A stretch of 64,000 nt of DNA from Aquatica leii (Eukaryota > Arthropoda > Insecta > Coleoptera > Lampyridae): contig CM069437.1 of the NCBI GenBank assembly GCA_035610365.1, positions 31,577,507 through 31,641,506 of the forward strand, read 5' to 3'. Below the pieces are notes generated by a model. The model saw only the letters and a list, made by a program, of their open reading frames with translations, searched no databases and was not told the DNA's origin. Positions 11,567 to 22,849 of this stretch are shown in pieces (position 1 is the stretch's first letter; the number at the start of each line of letters is the position of its first letter). The translations under genes and the position numbers were made by a program.

Positions 11567-11693
11567 CAAGCATCAACTTCTTTTCAATAAATAATCCTAT
11601 ATTATATTTGCAGTTCGTTTTAATAAATATTATAACTATTAAAAATGTTGTCCGTTATTTTAATTCATAAATTATGGCAACTTTAGTTTGAGA

Positions 11694-12170
11694 CAAAGTT
11701 TAAGAAACTCAATCTCACCTATTTCAAATTTTGAAGTACTTAAACTAATTAATCTACTATAAAAGGTGAAGTTCGGAATCTGACTAAATACAGGTTGTGT
11801 TTGTAAATGGAATTAAAAGCTGCTTTATTTTGTATTAATTTTTGAATTAAGTTTAGTAAAAAGTTGAGAATCAAATTAAAAAACTTCATCTTTAACAAAA
11901 TTAATCATTAAATTAATTTCTAAATTATGGAAATATTGAAAAAGAGTGGAATGTTGTTTATGTATTAATAGATTTAAATTGTTTCTAACTTTTATTTACC
12001 TTTAATTATACCGTTGACTGCTTGTAATGTTTTATTTTTAGTTGTAAGTTTTATATAGTTTGGAAATACTTGATTTCTTAAACAGGTGCTATTAAACCAG
12101 ATGTTTAATAAAGTACTTTGAGGTTTGATTGTAGATAAGAATAAAAAATATTTGCACGGCAAGCAGTATT
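11694..12170 (-). pseudogene. PLE A: N-terminal ORF region, decayed
   Basis: The minus strand here carries the N-terminal part of the PLE protein in several frames (FPNYIKLTTKNKTLQAVNG, later AAFNSIYKHNLYLVRF), between the 5' pseudo-LTR and the hAT insertion. It is recognised from its position and its junction with the downstream PLE frame across the hAT duplication, more than from strong motifs. Confidence 0.6.
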
Positions 12171-12175
12171 GAAGA

Positions 12176-12390
12176 TTGTATTATCCATTATAAAGTTTTT
12201 AACACAATATGGGATGTTCAATTATAATTGTATATAATTCAATGCCTTTCCCATAATTGTAAGTATATTCAAAATTTTAAGGTTTAGATTTTACTATTAA
12301 GTTGATAATTTTAGAGGCCTGATAATTAGGTTAAAACTTGTAGTCGCAAATTATTAATAAATAAAAAAGAAATATATGGAAAAGGCATTA
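12176..12390 (-). repeat. 5' pseudo-LTR of PLE A with inverted extension
   Basis: Positions 12176-12254 repeat 2811-2892 in the same orientation. Positions 12255-12390 match the 2893-3020 segment in opposite orientation. That inverted copy retains a degraded hammerhead motif near 12318-12353 in which most of stem II is deleted. Confidence 0.8.
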
Positions 12391-12539
12391 AATTATTTAC
12401 AAATATTACAATTTAAATTTGGAAACGTTCAAAAAAATTGTACATGCCATTTTGTAAGATTAAGAAAACAACAATTTTGCATTAAAAGTTAATTAACTAA
12501 ATTTAAAAAAAATGTATGTAACAAATTGAATATATATAT

Positions 12540-13400
12540 TTATTATTTTTTTATAATAATGTAAATTATTAGCTTTTGGTTGTTATGCATACCAAGTTTA
12601 TCAATATTTTGTTAATTGTATTCTCGTGTAAATTTATATTCATGGATTTTATACGTAATAATAGTAGACAAATTTTAGTGTCTATTTTAATAGGCACATT
12701 ATATATTGTATTTATCTTTTGTAATATAATAATTAAACAATCTTTAATTGTAGATTAAAAAAATCTTTAATATGTTTTTGAGTGAAACTTTTATGTCTAA
12801 AATAAAACGCTTACATGGGAAAGCTGTTTTACAAAACGTCAAATTATTTGAAAAACTAAAGAGAAAACAGGTAAACGAACTATATAATCTAACTTTTTTA
12901 AAACGATGTAGATCTAACAATTTAATTCTTAATTTCGTAAAAATCACATCCAAACTCCGAGAGTTAAAAAGATTTGTGAACAAGCAAGTTTAACCCTCTT
13001 ACGAAATTTGATTCACACTATTAGAACTAAACTTTCCTGGTCATGGCTTGGAAACCCGGTTATGTCAACAATTATCAAATAATGACTGGAAATTTCGTGA
13101 ATATCTTTTGTACCGCAGATTAAAAAATCATGAAAATGGTACCAGATCTAAACAGATAAGTTAATTTCATAATTTATTTAACAAACAGGTTACAAATTCA
13201 TATAAAATCATTGATTATAAAAATGATGAACGGGTTGTTAATTTAAGCTCTTCGATACTGCTCGTTCTATTTTGTCCAAAGGTTTAGATTTTGCTGTTGA
13301 TCGTGAAGCAGCCGAAATTATATTTGAAACAACTAGACTACTACGAAGAAAAAAATTCTAACAAGTTCAATAGAGACAGTGGTTACGAACTATCTGACAC
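12540..13400 (+). pseudogene. Penelope-like element B, 5' ORF fragment
   Basis: The plus-strand frame 12772-12993 reads MFLSETFMSKIKRLHGK and then NLTFLKRCRSNNLILNF, the pattern of the variable N-terminal region of PLE proteins. Decayed frames continue to about 13400. A 40-bp stretch at its start (12762-12800) recurs at 13674-13714, suggesting a second, truncated copy just downstream. No RT or endonuclease blocks follow. Confidence 0.55.
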
Positions 13401-13559
13401 CTGGTTACATGTTATTTCCTAATCTTAATTTGTCCACCAATTACACTTAAGCTACGTCTATAGTTTTTGTGGTGGTTTTCCTTTAGACCTTTGAGCAAAT
13501 GATGTAACTAAATAAGCTTGCGCCAATTATCTAGTCCCCTTACGAGTTATTGTTTTCAG

Positions 13560-13740
13560 TTACCTTAGCTTTACAATTGTCAAATGAATTTAATTTATAC
13601 TACCTGACGAACTTTGCTAAAGTTCGAAAGCTTGCATTTAAATTATATTAAATAAATACACCTCCTACCTTGAAAAAATCTTTAATATGTTTTATGCTGA
13701 AACTTTTATGTCGAAAATTGTTTAGAGCATAAGATTCTAA
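13560..13740 (+). repeat. second PLE B 5' end fragment
   Basis: This holds a direct repeat of the 12762-12800 start region. It is preceded at about 13602-13640 by CTGACGA, a hairpin AACTTT-GCT-AAAGTT and CGAAA, a loose hammerhead-like arrangement in which the stem is out of register with the core. The fragment then stops. Confidence 0.4.
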
Positions 13741-14276
13741 CGGGAGTGTAGCGTTCCCCATTTGAGAGCAGTAGGTACAGTAATATAAGATCCTTTAATC
13801 TACAAAAGCACTTGATTAAAATGCATACTGATAAAAATAACAACACTGTATCTTAAAAAAAATTAAATCAGTTGACAATTTATTTCTTTGCAATTTTCTC
13901 TAATCAAAAAAATGACACTATATGCTTTATATAATATTTCATTGTTAATCGCAAAATCAAAAAACCACACACAATTGGTGAAAAATTCAACCTACCGGCA
14001 GTCAATGAACTGCTGTACATCATAAGACACTCTCAGATATCATCAGAAAAATTTTTTTGAGCAACAGTTCAGTGCAAAAGAAAATTTATAAAATGACTAA
14101 AAACATTGAAATCCCACTATGCAATTATTACTAAAGTTCCAATTTTCTATTCGACTCGATCAATCAACTCTAGAAATTAACAAATACGAACGATTTATAA
14201 AAAAAGAATTATTGTTTGCTAAAAGTTTAGAAACAATTTTACAGAATACATTGATATTTAATACTATGTATAAATT
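13741..14276. other. unassigned spacer
   Basis: AT-rich sequence between PLE B and the Ty3/gypsy 5' LTR. A plus-strand frame from 14119 runs into the LTR and has no family signature. Confidence 0.45.
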
Positions 14277-14700
14277 TGTTGCGTGCTCTAAATTTAAATT
14301 GTGCTGCCCAGTATATTTTTGGTTGACTTGAAGTTATGCTTTACTTCTCAACGTCCTCTAACGAGTTTCGTTCTCGTTACTTCCTTTGGAGACGTCAAAT
14401 TGTTCGCTATATAAAATATGCCTGCTTAAGTTAAACAATATTTCTTAAAACATCGACGTGTTGTGGCATTATGTGTTTCGGCAACAGCGCTATTTAAATC
14501 GTTTATTCAACATAGGGTAAGCTTTTTCTTCTCTTTTTCGAATTCAATGTAATTTCCATGTTGTCTTCTTAGCACCACGTGTACGTCCACATGGTTTACA
14601 TATTCTTCCTGTACAGACTAACATCTGCAAGCACCCTTTACGTAGAACGTCAATTATACCTTAAGCGATTCTAGAAATTTTGATGCAATTACTAAAGGGA
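14277..14700 (+). repeat. 5' LTR of Ty3/gypsy 1, truncated
   Basis: The first 430 bases align by eye with the starts of the solo LTRs: TGTTGCGTGC, then GACGTCAAA near 14393, then CATAGGGTAAGC near 14515, which is CACAGGGTAAGC in the others. The rest of the LTR, including the TGGCGCCC stretch, is missing. Confidence 0.7.
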
Positions 14701-15069
14701 AGCATAAAGACGATAACTCACTCAGATACAATGAGCTTGACAATTTGATATTTTATTAGAAAGCATGAACGTACACCACTTTTAAGAAAATTAAATAAAT
14801 AACAGTATACGATACATTCTGGTTTGCTTACTCGGCATAAATGTTCCCTTTTTACCTGTTGTAAAGTTTGTGAGTCACCAGTTTGACACAACCTATTGCT
14901 TCTATAACTTCTCCTGTTACTCATTCTGTGCCTCAAGTTAATTCGACTAACTTACAACTTAAGAAGGAACTTGATTTGATTTCTTCGGAATCTGAAGGAA
15001 AATTGATGACTCTACTATCGGTTGAGAGTTATTCTAAGTCTACTAAAGTAGCTTAATTTAATATTTCTT

Positions 15070-15480
15070 TTTCTGGCGAGAACTCTTTGTTGGTATTAGA
15101 CTTTCTTGCTAGAATCGAAGAATTACGAGTTACTCGTAACGTTTCTAAACAACTTTGCTGCTGAAATTCTTAGTGGCAAGGTACTTTTCCGTACTCGTCG
15201 TTCTAATTTGCGTTTGTGGATAGATATGGTGACATTACTTAAAGAGGAATTCTTACCTGTTGATTACGACAAAAGATTGTTAGCAGAGATTCGTTCTCGA
15301 ACTATGGGACATACCAAGACGATTTTTGTCGTTATTATGCAAAATCTATTTGATCGACTGGCCGAACTTTTATTGGAGGCCCAACAATTGAAGATCATTT
15401 TGCGAAACCTCACTCCTTTCTATCAAACTTCTCTTATTGTTGTAGACATTACGTCGCTTCACAATTGTTAGCTATTGGCA
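15070..15480 (+). pseudogene. Ty3/gypsy 1 gag remnant
   Basis: SFSGENSLLVLDFLARIEEL near 15070 changes frame to SGKVLFRTRRSNLRLWIDM and LLKEEFLPVDYDKRLLAEIR, the pattern of a retrotransposon gag (capsid-like) domain. The related gag at 45792-46136 shares this layout. A frameshift near 15160 and stops after 15470 break it. Confidence 0.75.
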
Positions 15481-15949
15481 AAAAACTGGAATACAATAAA
15501 CAACTACGTTTAAACCTTCTCCTTCTCGGAAAACATCTCGATTGCTTGAACCTAATTTAGCTTATGCGTCGAGGATTCTTGCAAATTATTTTTAAACTCG
15601 GACACACGTTTTAAGAATTTAGAAGAAAGGCAACAATTTGTTTTAAAACTTTGTTTTGGCAAGTGCTAGGGGTGACAAATAACTTTTTCTAATTGTTACG
15701 GTTTTGGAAATTTTTTCCAAAGCATTACTTAATTCTGGAGCTTCACACACTATTTTGGGAAGACCAGGGTGGGAGAAACTACGTTCGTTAAACGTATAAT
15801 TCTTTAACTCTAAGAATTCCTTTTGCAATTTTGCTAATCGGGTGACATGCACCGTTTTAGGTTTTTTATCTCTTCCTTTCGGTCTTGCAGATAAGGTCAC
15901 GATACTGAATACTTTGATTATTCTTGAAATTTCTCATTTTCATTATTAA

Positions 15950-18240
15950 CTTATGAACGGCAATGGATTTTGTACTGGACTTTTGTAAAGGATTATAGAT
16001 CTTTAACTCTTCTTCAGACTCAGACCCGAGTATTGATGTTTTACACTCCTAATTTACTCTCAATAGCTCACATAATATTGTTACAACTGGTTGTTGTAGA
16101 ACCTTCTTCGAATCCTTGGTATAGTCCAATCGTTCTAGTTAAGAAATTTGACGGTATTTATCAGTTTTGTGTGGACTTCAGAAAAGTCAACAAAGGGACG
16201 CAAAAGGACGCGTACCTGCTTGCCTACATATTTTTTATTCTAGATCGATTACGAGATGCTCGCTGTCTCTCTTCTTTAGATATCAGATCGGTTTATTGGC
16301 CAATTCCTTTTTTTTCTAAATCTAAGACCATAACCGCTTTTGCAGTGCCGCAGAGAAATTTGTTTTAATTTACCAAAATGTTTTTTGGATTTTATAATGC
16401 ACCTGCTACGTTTCTGCGTCTAATTGATCAACTGAATGGGGCTGACCCTACTGTCTTGCGTATTTAGATGACATTATCATTGCTACGCCTACTTTCAACG
16501 ATCATATGCAAATTCTGGCACTGCTGGTTCCACCTTAAATCGAGACAAATGTCATTTCCGTCTATCTAAGGTATGTCGTCAACAGAAATGGTTTACTCGT
16601 CGATCTCAATAAAGTTGCACCAAAAGCCTCTGCGGTGCGTAGATTGGTTGGTATGTCGAGCTGGTATCAGTGATTCATCTTAAACTTTTCTTCTTTGTAT
16701 CTTCTCTAACTAGTTTGACTAGAAAAAATATTCCTTATCTCTGGACTCAGGAGTGTCAAGACTTTACAAAATTATTTAGTTTCGGCACCAATTTTTTCTT
16801 GTCCCGATTTTTTCTTCCTTTTACTGTGCAAACGGATGCAGATTTTGGGTTGGGTGCGATGTTGAGTCAAACGACCGATAACGGAGAAACTGTCATTAGC
16901 TATATTAGTCCCTCATTAACTAAACCTGAGCAGACTTATTTAAGCCCCAAAAAGAAATGCTTAGCAGTAGTTAGACTATTGAAAAATTTCGTCCTTATAT
17001 TGAAAGCTCTCATTTCACAGTAGTAACTGATTATCATTCTTTGCTTTGGTTACATCGGCAACAATTTCATTCTGGACGCTTGGTGCGGGTCTATTCGGCT
17101 ACAGCAATATGACTTTTCTATCGTACACCGAAAAGAGAAGGATCACGTAGTACTTTCTAACGTACCTTTGTCTAGCTTATGCATTACTCGTTCTATAACT
17201 GACTTTTGGTATTTGAAAATTATCGACCGAGTCACGAGGTTTTCTCGCAAGTTCGCTTCGTGGTTAGTGATAGATGGCTTATTGTATAAATCACTACAAA
17301 CCTTTTTGAATCATTTGGATTAGAAAGTAGATGTCCCCAAAGATCAACAAAAGTTAATTGTACAGTAATATCACGATCTTTCTACTGCTGGTCACTGTAG
17401 AGTTACAAAAACGCTAGCCCGTATTACTGGCCTCATCTAAGAGCTAAGGTTACTGATTATATTCGGATATGTACGGTGTGTGCTTCTCATAAGGTAGAAC
17501 AGAAGACACCTCCAAAAGTTCTGGCTCTTAGAACAAAACCGGTACGTCCATAACAAGTGCTCTGCATTGATATTGTGGTTCCTTTACCTTGGTCTTCGAA
17601 AGGTAACTGTTATATCTGGGTTATGGTCGACTCTTTTTCTAAATTTACCTGTATTTTATCATAACGTACGGCTACGGCTTCTACGGTTTCTAAATTAATA
17701 GAAGATATTTTCTTATTGTTCAGTACTCCTCAGTACATTATCTTTAATAATAACGTTTAATTTCGCAGTCGTGTGTTTATTTGCTTATGTACACAACATC
17801 GCACTACTATTTCGTTTACGGCTTGATACCATCTTGCCGAACGAGTTAATAGTGTAGTAAAAACCGTGTTGGCGTTTTATATAAAAGGAAATCAACGTTC
17901 ACGAGATGCGTACTGCGCCATTCGCACTGTAAACGTGAAGTTATTGGGATGTCACCTTATTTTGCTTTCTGCGGTCGTGAACATAATTTATATAGAGACT
18001 TATTAGAAAAAACCTCCTTCACCAACGGAAGAACTTCCTAAAAACGAACGTCCAATACATTCACGCAACAAATTTTACGAAAAAGTTTTACGCTAATACT
18101 GGTCGTCGGTATAAGATACGTCGTTGTTGTGTTCGTTTCCAGGTTGGAAAACGTGTTTGGAAACGTAACGTAACGCTTTCTGACGCTAGCAAACAATTCA
18201 ATGTTAAGTTAATATCAATATTTATCAAACTTTTCTAAGT
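15950..18240 (+). pseudogene. Ty3/gypsy 1 pol: RT, RNase H, integrase
   Basis: In order: an RT start with NPWYSPIVLVKK and FCVDFRKVNK (about 16110-16190), SSLDIRSVYW (motif A Asp), FFGFYNAPATF (motif B) near 16385 and YLDDIIIA (motif C) near 16458 in another frame. RNase H follows with VQTDADFGLGAMLSQ at 16830. The integrase zinc region has HDLSTAGHCRV, then ICTVCASHKV at about 17465, and the core has CIDIVVPLPW near 17560 (catalytic Asp). The C-terminal part fades by about 18240. Many stops and frame changes occur. Confidence 0.85.
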
Positions 18241-18369
18241 CAAACGCGTTTCTTCTTTTTGGACATACGAGATAGCAGATCGCAATGCAGTTTCTTTTGA
18301 GATTTGGCATGTTAAAGATCCAAAACCTGCTGTTTCGGACAACGAACCGGATTCTTTTGTACTCTACTT

Positions 18370-18918
18370 TTTTTTCGGTTCACGTTTAAAATTATTTGTT
18401 TCTTATTACTAATAACCTAACTTCAATTGCTATCGCATAATAATATATCGACTGTTAATAATTATTGGTAATGTAATTAATTAGCCAAGAAGTTGTATGT
18501 TTTGGCCATTATACTTACTAGTTAAATAGATTGTTACGATGCTTCCGGTGTTTTTATAACTAACATTATACATATACTCAAACTAAATTATTTATTATGT
18601 AGCTATTAAACTATCTATCTGTTATTAGTCATAAGTTTATTAACAAGTTATTCTTCTAAGACAATTAACGCAAATTTAATGTTGACGATTTGGGTTTTTT
18701 CTTTGATTCCTCTAGCTTTACGGACTTTAAAATTTAATTTAAGTTTCGAGCTTTGTGTACTGATCTAACAAGGGATGTATCTGCAAGACAAGATCTGGCG
18801 CCCATTAAAATAATTTTTTTTTATTACTTGAAACTCTTCTCTCTCCGATAGGAATTGTTTCAATTCTACTGCAAGCTAACCGTGCAAGGTTTGTAAAACT
18901 ACTAGAAGCTTGTAACCA
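18370..18918 (+). repeat. 3' LTR of Ty3/gypsy 1, partial
   Basis: Contains GATGCTTCCGGTG near 18540, AGATCTGGCGCCC near 18790 and AACCGTGCAAGGTTTGTAA near the end, matching in order the distal half of the solo LTR at 28219-29411. The proximal half is not clearly present. Confidence 0.65.
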
Positions 18919-18958
18919 GTTTTTTTAAGAAAAATAAATGGTTATATAAAGAATTTAT

Positions 18959-19702
18959 CAGTAGCTGGGTGATTCTGTTCTAATTGTGACTTTTTTGATT
19001 AAAAATTTTAAGATTTTGAAATTAAACTTTTCAATTTTTTTTAATGCATATTATTCATCTATTTTACTGTAGAAATAAAAATCTGAAAGGATTTTAATAC
19101 AACTTCACAACATCAAGAACGAGAAACAAATTTTAAACTTTCCGTTGCACGGTACTGACTCATTTATCCACGGTACTGACATAAAATAAATTTTGTAGAA
19201 ATTCTTTAAGATAATTATTTATTAAATTTATTCATAAATTCTGTAATAACATTTTTTAAACTGTTTTATAATAATTATTGAACACATTAATGATCATTAA
19301 TGACAATTATAACAATTTACTTTATAATTTAGGGCAACTGTAATTTAATTTATAGAATTTAACAAAAAATAAACTAATTAATTAAATTAATTAACATTAA
19401 ATAATTTAATAAAATTAAATAATTGAATAAACTAATTAATATTCAATTAATGAGTATATATAAAAAAAACTTAATAATTTATGGGTAATTTCTAGAAATG
19501 GACATGGCACGATACTGACATTTAACTGATATATTGTAAGTTATTTCTGAGTAGCAAGTTATGTTATATAAAAATTATGTTGGAATATGTTTATAATAAA
19601 TTATCCAATTAACACAAAAAACGATTATTGATTAATGACCAGTGAGAACAAACAATACAAGACATTAAAAATCACAGTTAGAACGGAATCGCCCAGCTAC
19701 TG
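18959..19702. mobile_element. 744-bp non-autonomous TIR element, family unknown
   Basis: Inverted termini of about 37 bases begin CAGTAGCTGGGTGATTCTG at 18959 and end, inverted, CAGTAGCTGGGCGATTCCG at 19702, continuing as GTTCTAA(T/C)TGTGA. There is no coding capacity. Inside, CACGGTACTGAC occurs near 19145 and 19170, with CACGATACTGAC near 19508. A target duplication is not clear; AT occurs on both sides. It begins 41 bases after the Ty3/gypsy 1 LTR. Confidence 0.75.
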
Positions 19703-22439
19703 ATGGCGTTGAAGGAAGGACAAGGCGTCACAAAAGTTTTATAAGATATCTAAATAAACAGCATAATATATTTTTTTCTACGTTGTGTTATTTATCGTAC
19801 CATGCACATACGAAAATGAGAATATTTACTCGACTGACATATAAATTATTGAATAAAGAAAATTTTACAGATGCAAGGTAATGATACTTGAATTTAATTG
19901 AAATCAAAAACGTCATAGTTATTTTTTTCTTTAAACTAAATCTAGATTGAGATAAATGCAACTATTTTCTAAAGTTATCAACGGTGTTTGCAAATCAAAA
20001 CATTTACATACATACTGTCAACAGTTAAAAAAAATTAAGAACGCAGCCAAGAAATTCTATGAAGATTTAAACATCGCACTAAAACATACTTACATAAGCC
20101 CCAAAAAATGAAATTAATCTTAAGAGAAGAAAAACAATTTAGTATCTTAACCTTTTTAAGCTTTCAGCTAGGCGCCTATACACATGGCCAGCCCCAAAAG
20201 ACAAAGAAAACAACACTATTAGAAACCAATCCAGTAAGCACAAATTCGCATCAGTTACACTTCATATACATATCTTAGAAACATGTAAAATAACATCTAT
20301 GTTATAGTAAGAGAGCTGGGGCTACGCCAGCAAAGCCTAATGTCCACATTTAATCTGTGACCGTGTGATGTATTAGACACATATCAGAGTTCCTTACATG
20401 GAATAAGGTAAAATCGTATACATACTAGTCATATATTTGTTTACTCTTTTTTGTAGGTGTTATATATACTTGTTACATATTTAACATATGTTTGTTATAT
20501 ATGTATATATATATACTTAGGTTTAAATATGAAATTAAAAAAAAAACAAAAATGATCCATATTATTATAAATACGTATCAGGCGAGTCTATATACTACGA
20601 ACAAAAACATTTCTGTTATCTAAATGTTACATAACACATTTTTAGTAAGAGATGTGTAATCTCTTAGCTATAAAAAAATTATCTATTTAAAATAGTTTCT
20701 ATAATGTGATATTTGCGTATTATTTATATAGCATACTGAAATATGGCGCATACAGTCAAGTGATAATGAACAAACGTTATTGTAATATTACTTATAACAA
20801 TTTAAAGAATTTGACAGTACACAACAATAAGTAACATTTACTTTAGAAAATTTAGGTAAAATCTTCGTACTTTTAGATCCCAAAAATTGTTTTTTTTTGT
20901 TAGCTATTCTAAGCCGTATTAGTACATATAAAAAAGAATACGTGAACGTAAGTTTATTTACAATTTTTTGGCATTTTATGGATTTTACAACTTGGTTACA
21001 TTAAAAAATTTCCAGAAGAAAAAATGCGTTTTCAACTAGGTAGTACTGTACAACAATAATTTAAAACGCAATCACTGTTTTGGTTAATATGTAATTGTGT
21101 TTTAACTAAAAATCGCAATAACACAGTAAGTATAAGTTAATAAGTATATAATAAATATAATTTACTATAGTGTCGAATATTTGTTAAATAATTCAAGTTC
21201 TGTGTTTCAGTAATACAATGAATGCGTTAAATTGCCATATAAAGCATACTACGATAAACTACACGAAAAAGGCGTGAAAGTTTCAACCTCAATCTGTTTG
21301 AGTAAACCGAGTCAAAAGATAAAAAGATCAATCTAAAAATATTCAAAATAAACGTTACAGAATGTTATCATTTACTGATTTATTGTAATTATTTAAGATT
21401 TAAAATACAAAATAAACAATCAATATTGAAGATAAATTTTTGTTTGTTTTGTCTTTTTTTACAATTTTGGTTTTGAAACAGTAATATTTTTATTGGTAAT
21501 TTATTACTACAACAAATAAATTAAATAATGTAATTTTGTTTCTTAAAAAAAATCTAATTTTTTTAAACATTGAATAATAATTATTAATTTAGGATAACTT
21601 GTATTAAACACAACTTGTAAAAGCATTGCTAGTATAATAGATGCAATGCAGATATCGGTCACTCAAGTATGAACATATTGCTCTAAGTGGCAAATTTATC
21701 GCATAATTATGCTCAACGTGTATTTTATAACATGCTTATATACTGTAGAGTATTTTAAAAAATTTTGTGTTTTACATAACGTTTTTATTGATCACTGATA
21801 AACGATTTAAATTTACGCTTTCTAGTCTTAAACATGTTTGTAGTTTTTATTTTTTCTTTGCTATTCTCTTTACCAGTTGTTATATAACCTTTTTATTAAA
21901 TTTATGCATATGATTTTTTATTATTTTTAAAGCTATTTAGATTCAGTAATTTTTATTTGTTTATAATCCAACCGAAATATTTATTTATACAATTTTGTTG
22001 ATACGTTTGTTTATTTTGTTTAATGTATCAATTTTAATGTTTTAGAAATTGTTATTACTGGGTAAACATCTCACAATTAAAAAATTGTCATAAACGTTAA
22101 ATGAGAATCGGTTTATTTTAATTGTTTATTCTGCATAAAAACGGAATTAAAAATATTGCATGTATTTTATAAAGTAAACAGGCTCTAACAAAAGTTTTAT
22201 TTATTTTACGATACAAAGTACATCAAAACTAAACTTTTCAACAACAACTGAAAATCAAACTTTTAGGCTTCAAAACGCAGTTATTCACTAAACTTTAAAA
22301 CTTTTACAAGTTTCTTCAAAAACAAGTTAAATATAGAATCCTAACTAAATACTTATTAAGATTAAATTATTAAAATTAAAGTTTTATTTTTTCATTAATA
22401 CTTTTAATAACTGTAAATGGGTTTTATTATATTATATTT
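19703..22439. other. AT-rich intron sequence without supported genes
   Basis: About 2.7 kb of very AT-rich sequence with TA-rich runs near 20490-20520. I saw no transposase, reverse transcriptase, terminal repeat pair or structured RNA. Confidence 0.5.
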
Positions 22440-22489
22440 TAATAAATCTTAAAACCTTTCCATTATTTTTAATTTTTTATTTTAATAAA

Positions 22490-22524
22490 CGCTACATGTT
22501 TCGACTTAGTGTCATATTCAGGCG
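22490..22524 (-). ncRNA. hammerhead-like motif, PLE C left arm
   Basis: On the minus strand: ACGC, CTGAATA, a hairpin GAC-ACTAA-GTC, GAAA, CAT, GTA, GCGT. The outer ACGC and GCGT form stem I. The core position corresponding to CUGANGA reads CTGAATA, one base off, so this copy may be inactive. Confidence 0.6.
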
Positions 22525-22849
22525 TATACTATAAAATAAAAAACATCAAATCAATCGAATCTTATTTTAAACATAAACTTACTACATTAGAATTGAAAAA
22601 TCAAACTTCAAATATTAAATAAGCTTTAAAAATAATAAATGTAGAAATCTGAAAAATAATATAAATTAAAATAAAATGAAAAAGTTATAAAAATAAATAA
22701 ACTTACGAATATAATAATCAAATTAAATATGATTAAATATTTAAAGTTTGACAAATAATAATAATAGAAATTCCTAGGTTACAACAAAATAATAAAATAA
22801 TGAAAATAATCAAACAAAAAATAATTTAGAAAAAGTTAATTATTATTAA

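Larger units (their letters stand above)
9289..11685 (+). mobile_element. hAT DNA transposon in PLE A
   Basis: Perfect 8-bp target duplications GTTTGAGA lie at 9281-9288 and 11686-11693, as expected for hAT elements. The termini are TAGTGTTGCCATA at the left and, inverted, TAAAGTTGCCATA at the right (two mismatches); both are followed within about 25-35 bases by AACGGAC. Total length is 2397 bp including a nested MITE. The interior encodes a BED finger and a hAT transposase on the plus strand, now broken. Confidence 0.92.
2811..12390 (-). mobile_element. Penelope-like retroelement A, heavily interrupted
   Basis: On the minus strand the element reads pseudo-LTR (12254 down to 12176), ORF, then pseudo-LTR (3020 down to 2811). 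The ORF carries a Penelope reverse transcriptase and a C-terminal GIY-YIG endonuclease. About 2.8 kb remains once three later insertions are removed: a LINE at 3098-5823 in the 3' UTR, a piggyBac at 7125-8753 inside the RT, and a hAT at 9289-11685 near the N-terminal region. The two pseudo-LTR copies share a stretch beginning ATTGTATTATCCATTATAAA. At the 5' end an extra segment in opposite orientation (about 12255-12390) is the partial inverted extension typical of PLE insertions. Frameshifts and stops show it is dead. Confidence 0.9.
14277..18918 (+). mobile_element. Ty3/gypsy LTR retrotransposon 1, degenerate
   Basis: A plus-strand element has a truncated 5' LTR (starts TGTTGCGTGC at 14277), a gag remnant, a pol with RT, RNase H and integrase, and a 3' LTR ending TGTAACCA at about 18918. 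The LTRs belong to the same family as the solo LTRs at 28219-29411 and 60764-63220, whose full ends are TGTTAC and GTAACA. Many stops and frameshifts occur. It is one of the older elements here. Confidence 0.85.

Noticed and set aside
13602..13640. Fourth hammerhead ribozyme
   Set aside because: The hairpin does not sit in register between the CTGACGA core and GAAA, so canonical pairing fails; kept only as a note under PLE B.
15643..15900. Minus-strand 85-residue ORF
   Set aside because: Lies opposite the decayed gag-pol boundary of Ty3/gypsy 1 and has no recognised domain.
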